Shown: positions 31,650-42,900 of the stretch, one piece after another
How positions within the stretch are numbered: the first letter of the stretch is position 1
How the letters are laid out: each line of letters opens with the position of its first letter
NCBI GenBank assembly: GCA_947846985.1
Contig: CANTUZ010000024.1
Span: 992,001 to 1,056,000 of the forward strand
Direction: 5' to 3'
DNA from: Fratercula arctica
Lineage: Eukaryota > Chordata > Aves > Charadriiformes > Alcidae
Length of the DNA: 64,000 bases
The notes under the pieces: generated by a model
What the model saw: the letters and a program-made list of their open reading frames with translations, nothing else
Databases searched by the model: none
Told to the model about the DNA's origin: nothing
Program-made: the position numbers and the translations under genes

Positions 31650-34600
31650 GCACAGTGTCCCAGAGTGTTGCTGACAGCGTGCCCTCAGCCCGGCTCTGAG
31701 CAAACAGCCAGGGTGACATGATGGGATCCAGCCCCTGCGTGAGCATCCGTCCCCTGCATCACATAGGGCCAAGTTGCTCCAGGGTGCAGGTGGAGGGATG
31801 GCTGCAGAGAGGCAGGTGTGTCTTGGGGGTGAATAACCTAAAGGAGCTGTTACTCAGATGCCTTTGCCATTTAGCCGAGGTGAATCGATTGCTCCCTGTG
31901 GGCAGGGATGTGACATCCCTGCGAGAGATGTCTTCCGAGGGGGTAGAAGTCTGGATTAACACAAAAGCACGACCGACCTGAACAGATTCCTCCCAGCATC
32001 CATCTGCTCCGGGCATTTTTCATGTCTGCTGTGGAAAGAATAAACAGCTGCTTAACGCTGAATGGGAGAGATTTGTCCTATTTAACTTCACTTATTAGTA
32101 GTCTCAGAAGCAAGGGGAATGTGGAGCATGCCATGAAGATCAAAAATCTCTATTAGCTATGGAAGCCTCCAAAGGAAGGAGTGGAGATATATTAAACACA
32201 GGAAAAAAGGATTATTCGGGTACATCCAGTCCCAGCAGCAACTGGGAGGTCAGAGAGAAAAAGCTGATGTGCAAACCACGCACAAACGGAGCCAGTCTCA
32301 AACTCAGAGTCAGCTCAGGCGGTTCAGGGTACCAGGTCCTTGGGCTCTTGTCCAGACGTGCACATAGGAATGTGGGTAACTCTGCGGGCATGAGCAGTCC
32401 GGTGAAGTCAGTGAGGTTTATTAGGGGGTTCAGACGTGCTGGACCACCAGGCAGGTCCAGGGCTCGGCGTCCCGCAGGGAGGGTGATGCTCAGCCTGTTT
32501 TTCACCATGCTATCTTTCACTTGCGACCTATCAGCAAAATCAGCACATGATAAATGCACCCGCACCACCTGCTTTGTGGCCAGTGACAAGCAGCACGCAG
32601 AGACCTCACTGGAAAATAAAACGTCATTCCTCTGGGACACCCCAGAATTTCACAATTTGCTAAGAGCTGAATCAGAAAAACCAGCATTTCAAAACTATCC
32701 CCAGAATGTACATCACATAAATGATTTGGTTTAAAAGTCCTAATGTCAAAATTCAAGGTATTAGACACAAAGTACACCAGTCTGCTCTACTACTGATGAA
32801 ACGTATTAAAAAAAAAATAAGTTCTGACCTACTTCATGACAGCTGTGGACACCCAACGGGAGAGTCAAGACTTAAATTTCATCACCTATCTGTCAAAACC
32901 CCAATCCATCTGAGACATTCTTCAAAACATTCCATTTTCCAGGGAATTCCATTTTTCTTGTAAAATAGAATCAGAGAATGGTTTGGATTGGAAGGGACCT
33001 TGAAGATCATCCAGTTCCACCCTCTGCCCTGGGCAGGGACACCTCCCACCAGCCCAGGTTGCTCCAAGCCCCGTCCTACCTGGCCTTGAACCCCTCCAGG
33101 GATGGGGCAGCCACAGCTTCTCTGGGCAACCTGTCCCAGCATCTCACCCCCCTCACAGCCAAGAATTTCTGCCTCACATCTCATCTCAGTCTCCCTCTTT
33201 CAGTGTAAAACCCTTCCGCCTCGTCCCACGGCTCCCCTCCCTGATCCAGAGTCCCTCCCCAGCTTTCCCGGAGCCCCTTTAGGGACTGGCAGGGGCTGGA
33301 AGGTCTCCCCGGAGCCTTCTCTTCTCCAGGCTGAACCCCCCCAGCTCTCTCAGCCTGTCCCCACAGCAGAGGGGCTCCAGCCCCCCCAGCATCTCCGGGG
33401 TCTCCTCTGGACCCACTCCAGGTCTCAGAGGTTTGTCCAATAGCTCTTTGCTTCTTATTAGTTCTGGCTTAGGGTCTAAAGTCACCACACCAAACCATCC
33501 CCCTGTAGTCGGTCTGTCCCTCAACCACCAGCTTCTGCAGCATCAATAAAAAACTGACCTCCCAGTTCACACAAGCCCTGTTAGGGACGTGTTAATCATA
33601 TGCTGTCTTCTGAATAACACTACTTTTGCCATCAGGAGTGTCATATTTGAAGTTAAGGGTTTTTTTTTTTTCATTCATTTTAAGTAGGACATGAAAATTA
33701 TCCCACTGATGCAAATACCTAAGAGTCCTGCAAACCTGGGTGGTGTTGGAAGAGAAAAGGTCTTTTATACACCCCACAAGGAATCCAGTTCCTCTAAGAT
33801 TAATGAAATACAAGTTCAGTCACCCTATATAAATGTTGACGGGGATGGGTGCAGAATTGGGTAAAAAGAAGGACGGAGCCCACCCTCCTGGGTAACAGCT
33901 TTTCAAAAACGACCCAAGTCCCACCTCATGAAAGTATTTTGGGGGAAAACCAAACCCTTGGAGAAAAGGGGGTTTCAGTGCTTTGAAACACCTTGCTTTG
34001 AATGGCAGCAAAACACAAGGAAGGAGGTGAGCACGGCCAAAACGCAACGTAGCTCTTCCTGCGTCAATACCCGAATGGCACCCAACCATCCCGCACTGCC
34101 CCAGCCCCCGCCGGGGGGATTACTGACTCTTACAGGACACCAAGCCGCACTGTAACACTCTAATTTCAATAATAACTCCAATCTACCATAAAATTACAGT
34201 TTCCCAAGGGTATTATTATCCCACAGGTGGGGTATAATTTGCACAAGTATAATTTAATCTTGAAAAAAAGCTCAAAAATGAAGTATGGTTAGTAACAATC
34301 CTTCGTACGCACTTGTATGAGTATCCCCAAGGTGTTACCAGCACTAATTAATTAGACTCCTACACCCAGTATGATCTTACCTTACAGATGGGCCAGATGA
34401 GCCACTCGCCCAAGGCTGCGTGACAAGTTCATGCTCTGGAGGCTCCCTGCAATGTCTCCGTCACGCGTGTCAAGGCAGCATCCTACCTCCAAAACCAAAA
34501 GCAGGGGCCCAGGTGGCACAGCTGGTATCTTCCTTATTTGCTCTGTGTAGTGGGAGAGTCCGGGGTGAATAACGAAATCAGTTGGTCTCTAATTAATTTA

Positions 34601-35600
34601 CTGTTAAAAGATTTTAACAAAAAAAAAAAAAAAAAAGGAGATTGTAGAGGTAATTACAGCAAAAGCTGCCAAGGGCAACCAGATGAAGATTCAACATGAA
34701 TCGACCTCTCAGCAGAGAGGTTTCTGCTTTTATTTTTAATTAAAGATCAAGCAAAGTTGAAACGAAAGTCATTCATGGAAGACAGTTAATATGAAAAAAA
34801 TTTTATCGTGATTTTTCTCAATGAAGTCATTGCTTATCAAACAGATGTTTTCTTGTACGAAAATTCATTTTGCAAACTTTGCCATTTAAAAATGTTCTTT
34901 ATCAGGTTGGGTTTTTTCCAGCAAAGACCTGGATAATATAACAAAAAGGATCCTTGATAAGAAGTTACAAAAAATAAATCATATCTTGCAGCACGCTCTA
35001 CAAGGATGCCACACAAGCCAAGATCTTGGAGGAACTGAGGGATCTCACTGCTGTGAACCTGCATTTCACCATTTTCATAGCACTTAGGTCATCTTCTGTC
35101 CCTCTGTGAGTGAAAGCCAGACCCAAATCCCATTGACTTCAGGCCCAAGGTGCCAAAGGAACTGCACGAAAAGCAAATAAAAATAATCTCTGGTATTGCG
35201 GTACCAGGATCACAGACCATATAGATCTCACCTGTCCCTGGTCTGCTCATAGTGTGCTCTGCCACCATCAGCGCTTCTGTCCCCATCCTCAAAATTTCAT
35301 TCTGGTACTCTTTTTATGCGTGCGTGTGTGTATTATACATAGAAAAATTCATACCTATACAAACGCACATTTATATAAAAATACACCCTTCCATTAATAC
35401 ATATATACACTTTATAGCTACTCTAGATCTTTCAAAATCTGAAATACAATCAGCCTGTAAAATAACTTTACAGTCTGGATTAGGTGGAACCAGCCAGTGC
35501 CTGAATTGCCACATGGCAACTGCTATTTCTGGGTTAAAATGATAGGTAAGGGGATGATAAGTTAAATAACCCGTTTGAGGACATGAAGGTGCAGCTGGGC
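31650..35600. other. Intergenic region between CRNN and SCFN
   Basis: Contains a CR1 fragment (32,965-33,432) and an A tract at 34,619-34,636. The largest frames (for example 32,159-32,734) show no family features or splice and promoter context. No gene is supported. Confidence 0.55.
32965..33432 (-). mobile_element. CR1 LINE 3' fragment
   Basis: Begins at the 3' terminus (TAGAATCAGAGAATGG on the plus strand), followed by 'TTGGAAGGGACCTTGAAGAT', 'CCCTTTAGGGACTGGCAGGG' and 'TCTCTCAGCCTGTCCCCACA', running to about 33,432. It is the best preserved of the shorter copies. Confidence 0.88.
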
Positions 35601-35609
35601 TTGGCCAAA

Positions 35610-35676
35610 GATGAATCAGGACAACGTCCACAAAGGGTGTCTCCTTTCTGCAGCTCCGTCAAGGACCCTATAAAAG
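35610..35676 (+). promoter_or_regulatory. Promoter of SCFN: shared module plus TATA box
   Basis: GATGAATCAGG (35,610-35,620), an 11-base gap, AAAGGGTGTCTCCT (35,632-35,645), then TATAAAAG (35,669-35,676). The first two elements match those of CRNN with the same spacing. Confidence 0.7.
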
Positions 35677-35698
35677 CACTCGAGTCCTCCGATCACTC

Positions 35699-35743
35699 CG
35701 CACGGCTTCATAGGAACCCCACTTGATCCCCTTGGTGATTTGG
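35699..35743 (+). other. SCFN: Noncoding exon 1 of SCFN
   Basis: Ends TTGGTGATTTGG with donor GTAAGTCAC (35,744). This end is close to the exon 1 end of the EDCRP-like gene (GGTGAATTGG, donor GTAAGTCTC). The intron runs to the acceptor TTTTTTTGCAG ending at 36,965. The 5' end is estimated. Confidence 0.7.
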
Positions 35744-36987
35744 GTAAGTCACTCCTTCTGAAACATGCACTTTGCCAGGCAAGGACATGCTATTTCTATG
35801 GGATTCATGTTGGGTGGCAGCATCACTCCTGCCGCAGTATTTTCTGAGCGTCTTTTGCGTTTCTATCCAGTGAATTGTTGGTTTGTGTTATTGGGGCACC
35901 TGCACGCTCCCGTTGTGTGTCCAAGTGTAGAGGCAGCTTTTCTCAGAGGGGAAACGAGGGAGGGAGCCAGGTTTTGTGCCTGACTTTGGTCTGGAGTCAG
36001 CTCCCAGCCAGAATGAACAGATGGGAGGAATTTTCTGGTTTCTACAGAAACACCAAAACCTGGGATTTCGTACGCAGAGGTGTGCACATGTGTTCATGCG
36101 TATGCGCACGTTACGGAAGCGGCAAGGCAGACATGGCACAGCTTCCCCAGCCGCCAGCCGAGGTCTCAGCGCTGATGTGCCTGATAACAGGCTTGGGGAT
36201 CCTGAGAGGAGGAAGGAAGGAGGTGGCTTCTGAGGTTTCCAGACACAAAGCTCCAACAGGAGCACTGCTTTCTGCCACACGGATCCCCATAAAATTAAAT
36301 AAGTAGCTCTGACCTAGGTGATCTGGCAGTTCCCCTCTGACCAAAGTCTATTTGCCAATGAACTGATGCTTAAAGAACTGATAAAGCTTAAAGAAAGCTT
36401 TATCAACTGTTTTGCATTACTATGGGTCACAGGAACATCAGCCACAGGGCTTGTTTTAACTCCCTGTAAGCACTCTACCTGTCCCTGACCCAGCTAGATC
36501 TTGTCTCAGGCCGTCCCAGCGCTGCGTTAGACGTCCTCTAACCAGTTCCAGAGAAGCCAGTGTACCTCGGTGCCAGGCAGAGACAGCAGCGTGGATCCTG
36601 GAAACATAAGTACCTGGTATCGCCCCATGGGGATGGGTTCTTGGGGCATCTCTTGAGTCATCGTCCCCAGTCCCCTCCCTGCGATCCATAAATGCAGGCA
36701 TCCTGCCATCCCCTATCAAACGTCATTCAAATACGTCAGTAGATAAGTCGGAGGACACTCCCCATCCCACTAAAACCCCTAAGCATTTGAATTTCTTCCC
36801 AGTCCTCTGGTGAAACAGAGCTCGCCGTGGCACAGGAGCGGACACACAACACATGGCACTCAGCATCCCATTAACACACGCAGCTTGACCCCAGCAATTC
36901 TCCCTCCTTTTCACGCTCAGAGACAAGCAAATCTCCCACCCTTAGGTCTGCTCCTTTTTTTGCAGGCTTGCTTGAATCTGCAGGAAG

Positions 36988-39900
36988 ATGTCTCGCTTCT
37001 TAGACAGCATTTCCATCATCATCAGCGTCTTTCACCAACATGCAAAGGAAGATGGAGACTGCTCCAACCTCAGCCGAAGGAAGATGAAAGAATTAATCCA
37101 GAGGGAGTTTGCAGATGTCATAGCTGTGAGTGCTGATGCAAGGGGGAGGGCTTGAGCCAAGAGTCGAATGCAGGGACTGCAAAATCTCCTCCTGGGGAGG
37201 GGATGATTCTTATGACAGTGGGATTGGGTAGGCTTTTACCAAAAGGGATCAGCAGTTGAGTTCCTTCGTACCAACTGCTTTGACAGCTCTTCCAATCCAT
37301 TTTGCCATGAGCAAATGGGGAAAAGCTGGAGAATGAACTGTGGGGAGGTATGGTTTTCTTTCAAAGGTAGGAAGAAAGTGCATCCGCTAGAAGGATAGAG
37401 TATATCCCAAAGAGAAGACAGCTGGTTAGCTGCAGCCAGGGAACAACCAGGAAAATGGAGAACAAAGACATAGTGTTCTTGCTGTGAAGGTGTGGGATAT
37501 GGAAGGAGAAAAGATTGCAACTGCTCCTGTCTTTGCATTTCTCTGACAAGGAGCAGGAAGGCTAAAATCCCTTTCTTATTCCCCTGTGTGTGTTTTCGCT
37601 GCAGAAGCCACATGACCCTCAGACGATTGACAAGATTCTGCAGTTTCTGGAGTGGGATGCTGACGGGGAAATAGATTTTAATGAGTTCTTGCTTTTGGTG
37701 TTCAGAGTGGCTAAGGCCTGCTACTGGTACCTGCCGAATGGACCATGCCTTCGGCAAAGAACAAAGCTAACAACCAGTAGCAAGTCACTCCGAGAGCCTG
37801 AAATTAGTAACAGAGGGAGCCGTCAGCAGCTCCAGGAAGAGGAACAACAAACATGTGAGAGTAATCATCATCCCGCCAGTGAATATGAGCTGCAACGAGA
37901 AACCAAAGTCAAGGAACTTGAAACACTAGAGGAAATAGGGAGTCATCACCAGCAACGTAAAACACAAAGCAGAAACTACACAAAACGAAGAAGGGAGCCG
38001 GGGGAGCCAATCCCTCAGGTATACGAAGAACGAAGCCAGGAGCCATGCGACCAATGGAACAACCAGAGAAGATGTCAACCACCGGAGCCAGACAGAAGAA
38101 GAGATGTACAACTTTGCAAGCGTGGCAGCTTGCAATCACATGAGCAGGAACTTCAGGCAGATGAAAGGCAAAATCAAGAGGAGCCTCAGCCAGAACAACT
38201 GGCAGATGCAAGGAGTCGCAGCCAGACAAGAGAACCTCAACCACTGCCAAACCGGTGGAGTAGCCATCAGCCACATGAGACAGCAATACAAGCATATGAT
38301 CAAAAAAACCAGCAGCCACAAGAAACAGATAGAGGAAGTCACAATCAGCCACGTAGACCTGAATTAGTCACAGAAGAGAGAAGCCGCTACCACCTACGTG
38401 AGCTGGAACAAAAAGCATTTGAACACATAAGTGACCAGACACGTGATCCTGAATGTCTGGACTCAAGACGGCCACATCAGTCATACACAGAGGAACCGCT
38501 AGAACTTGACCTCAGGTATAAGGAGACTTGTGAGTCAGAAAGACCTATCTACGAACATGACGTTGACTACCCGGAAAGTGAGAGAGATACCACTCACGTA
38601 CACGACCGGAAAGAAAGACAGAATGAAAAGAAGAAAGACACAGTGCGGGAGAGGAGGATCGATCGCCAACGGGAGCTGGAGGTCTATGAGCGCCGCGGCC
38701 GCCAGACATGCGAGAGGGAAGAGCGAGGTGCCACCACCGACCAGAGAGAGACATGCGAGAGACGTGAAAGATGCGAGCTGGGAGATGACAGCAGGAGACA
38801 ACGTGAGTCGGTGAGATACGAGAGGACAAGAGAGACTGCCGTAGCGGCAGCAGAAGCCAAAGTGAAAACCCGCCACGTGTCCCGGGAACTGGAGCCATGT
38901 GAGGACGTGGAAAGGAGGGATTGTCCCCGTGAGTGCGAAGAAGCAGAGGAGGAGAGGAGGATTGTCAAAGGAAGAGAGAGGGAAGAGCCCGTGCGGGAGA
39001 GGAGGATCGATCGCCAACGGGAGCTGGAGGTCTATGAGCGCCGCGGCCGCCAGACAAGCGAGAGGGAAGAGCGAGGTGCCACCACCGACCAGAGAGAGAC
39101 ATGCGAGAGACGTGAAAGATGCGAGCTGGGAGATGACGGCAGGAGACAACGTGAGTCGGTGAGATACGAGAGGACAAGAGAGACCGCCATAGCAGCAGCA
39201 GAATCCAAAGTGAAAACCCGCCACGTGTCCCGGGAACTGGAGCCATGTGAGGACGTGGAAAGGAGGGATTGTCCCCGTGAGTGCGAAGAAGCAGAGGAGG
39301 AGAGGAGGATTGTCAAAGGAAGAGAGAGGGAAGAGCCCGTGCGGGAGAGGAGGATCGATCGCCAACGGCAGCTGGAGGTCTATGAGCGCCGCGGCCGCCA
39401 GACATGCGAGAGGGAAGAGCGAGGTGCCACCACTGACCAGAGAGAGACATGCGAGAGACGTGAAAGATGCGAGCTGGGAGATGACAGCAGGAGACAACGT
39501 GAGTCGGTGAGATACGAGAGGACAAGAGAGACTGCCGTAGCGGCAGCAGAAGCCAAAGTGAAAATCTGCCGCGTGTCCCGCGATCTGGAGCCATGTGAGG
39601 ACGTGGAAAGGAGGGATTGTCCCCGTGAGTGCGAAGAAGCAGAGGAGGAGAGAAGGATTGTCAAAGGAAGAGAGAGGGAAGAGCCCATGCGGGAGAGGAG
39701 GATCGATCGCCAACGGCAGCTGGAGGTCTATGAGCGCCGCGGCCGCCAGACATGCGAGAGGGAAGAGCGAGGTGCCACCACCGACCAGAGAGAGACATGC
39801 GAGAGACGTGAAAGATGCGAGCTGGGAGATGACGACAGGAGACAACGTGAGTCGGTGAGATACGAGAGGACAAGAGAGACCGCCGTAGCGGCAGCAGAAG

Positions 39901-42900
39901 CCAAAGTGAAAACCTGCCACGTGTCCCGGGAACTGGAGCCATGTGAGGACGTGGAAAGGAGGGATTGTCCCCGTGAGTGCGAAGAAGCAGAGGAGGAGAG
40001 GAGGATTGTCAAAGGAAGAGAGAGGGAAGAGCCCGTGCGGGAGAGGAGGATCGATCGCCAACGGCAGCTGGAGGTCTATGAGCGCCGCGGCCGCCAGACA
40101 TGCGAGAGGGAAGAGCGAGGTGCCACCACTGACCAGAGAGAGACATGCGAGAGACGTGAAAGATGCGAGCTGGGAGATGACGACAGGAGACAACGTGAGT
40201 CGGTGAGATACGAGAGGACAAGAGAGACCGCCGTAGCGGCAGCAGAAGCCAAAGTGAAAATCCGCCGCGTGTCCCGCGATCTGGAGCCATGTGAGGACGT
40301 GGAAAGGAGGGATTGTCCCCGTGAGTGCGAAGAAGCAGAGGAGGAGAGAAGGATTGTCAAAGGAAGAGAGAGGGAAGAGCCCGTGCGGGAGAGGAGGATC
40401 GATCGCCAACGGGAGCTGGAGGTCTATGAGCGCCGCGGCCGCCAGACATGCGAGAGGGAAGAGCGAGGTGCCACCACCGACCAGAGAGAGACATGCGAGA
40501 GACGTGAAAGATGCGAGCTGGGAGATGACGACAGGAGACAACGTGAGTCGGTGAGATACGAGAGGACAAGAGAGACCGCCGTAGCGGCAGCAGAAGCCAA
40601 AGTGAAAACCTGCCACGTGTCCCGGGAACTGGAGCCATGTGAGGACGTGGAAAGGAGGGATTGTCCCCGTGAGTGCGAAGAAGCAGAGGAGGAGAGGAGG
40701 ATTGTCAAAGGAAGAGAGAGGGAAGAGCCCGTGCGGGAGAGGAGGATCGATCGCCAACGGCAGCTGGAGGTCTATGAGCGCCGCGGCCGCCAGACATGCG
40801 AGAGGGAAGAGCGAGGTGCCACCACTGACCAGAGAGAGACATGCGAGAGACGTGAAAGATGCGAGCTGGGAGATGACGGCAGGAGACAACGTGAGTCGGT
40901 GAGATACGAGAGGACAAGAGAGACCGCCGTAGCAGCAGCAGAATCCAAAGTGAAAATCCGCCGCGTGTCCCGCGATCTGGAGCCATGTGAGGACGTGGAA
41001 AGGAGGGATTGTCCCCGTGAGTGCGAAGAAGCAGAGGAGGAGAGGAGGATTGTCAAAGGAAGAGTGAGGGAAGAGCCCGTGCGGGAGAGGAGGATCGATC
41101 GCCAACGGCAGCTGGAGGTCTATGAGCGCCGCGGCCGCCAGACATGCGAGAGGGAAGAGCGAGGTGCCACCACCGACCAGAGAGAGACATGCGAGAGACG
41201 TGAAAGATGCGAGCTGGGAGATGACGACAGGAGACAACGTGAGTCGGTGAGATACGAGAGGACAAGAGAGACCGCCGTAGCGGCAGCAGAAGCCAACATG
41301 AAAATCTGCCGCGTGTCCCGGGAACTGGAGCCATGTGAGGACGTGGAAAGGAGGGATTGTCCCCGTGAGTGCGAAGAAGCAGAGGAGGAGAGGAGGATTG
41401 TCAAAGGAAGAGAGAGGGAAGAGCCCGTGCGGGAGAGGAGGATCGATCGCCAACGGCAGCTGGAGGTCTATGAGCGCCGCGGCCGCCAGACATGCGAGAG
41501 GGAAGAGCGAGGTGCCACCACCGACCAGAGAGAGACATGCGAGAGACGTGAAAGATGCGAGCTGGGAGATGACGGCAGGAGACAACGTGAGTCGGTGAGA
41601 TACGAGAGGACAAGAGAGACCGCCGTAGCGGCAGCAGAAGCCAAAGTGAAAACCCGCCACGTGTCCCGGGAACTGGAGCCATGTGAGGACGTGGAAAGGA
41701 GGGATTGTCCCCGTGAGTGCGAAGAAGCAGAGGAGGAGAGGAGGATTGTCAAAGGAAGAGAGAGGGAAGAGCCCGTGCGGGAGAGGAGGATCGATCGCCA
41801 ACGGCAGCTGGAGGTCTATGAGCGCCGCGGCCGCCAGACATGCGAGAGGGAAGAGCGAGGTGCCACCACTGACCAGAGAGAGACATGCGAGAGACGTGAA
41901 AGATGCGAGCTGGGAGATGACGACAGGAGACAACGTGAGTCGGTGAGATACGAGAGGACAAGAGAGACCGCCGTAGCAGCAGCAGAATCCAAAGTGAAAA
42001 TCCGCCGCGTGTCCCGCGATCTGGAGCCATGTGAGGACGTGGAAAGGAGGGATTGTCCCCGTGAGTGCGAAGAAGCAGAGGAGGAGAGAAGGATTGTCAA
42101 AGGAAGAGAGAGGGAAGAGCCCGTGCGGGAGAGGAGGATCGATCGCCAACGGCAGCTGGAGGTCTATGAGCGCCGCGGCCGCCAGACATGCGAGAGGGAA
42201 GAGCGAGGTGCCACCACCGACCAGAGAGAGACATGCGAGAGACGTGAAAGATGCGAGCTGGGAGATGACAGCAGGAGACAACGTGAGTCGGTGAGATACG
42301 AGAGGACAAGAGAGACCGCCGTAGCAGCAGCAGAATCCAAAGTGAAAATCCGCCATGTGTCCCGCGATCTGGAGCCATGTGAGGACGTGGAAAGGAGGGA
42401 TTGTCCCCGTGAGTGCGAAGACGCAGAGGAGGAGAGGAGGATTGTCAAAGGAAGAGAGAGGGAAGAGCCCGTGCGGGAGAGGAGGATCGATCGCCAACGG
42501 CAGCTGGAGGTCTATGAGCGCCGCGGCCGCCAGACATGCGAGAGGGAAGAGCGAGGTGCCACCACCGACCAGAGAGAGACATGCGAGAGACGTGAAAGAT
42601 GCGAGCTGGGAGATGACGACAGGAGACAACGTGAGTCGGTGAGATACGAGAGGACAAGAGAGACCGCCGTAGCGGCAGCAGAAGCCAAAGTGAAAACCCG
42701 CCACGTGTCCCGGGAACTGGAGCCATGTGAGGACGTGGAAAGGAGGGATTGTCCCCGTGAGTGCGAAGAAGCAGAGGAGGAGAGGAGGATTGTCAAAGGA
42801 AGAGAGAGGGAAGAGCCCGTGCGGGAGAGGAGGATCGATCGCCAACGGCAGCTGGAGGTCTATGAGCGCCGCGGCCGCCAGACATGCGAGAGGGAAGAGC

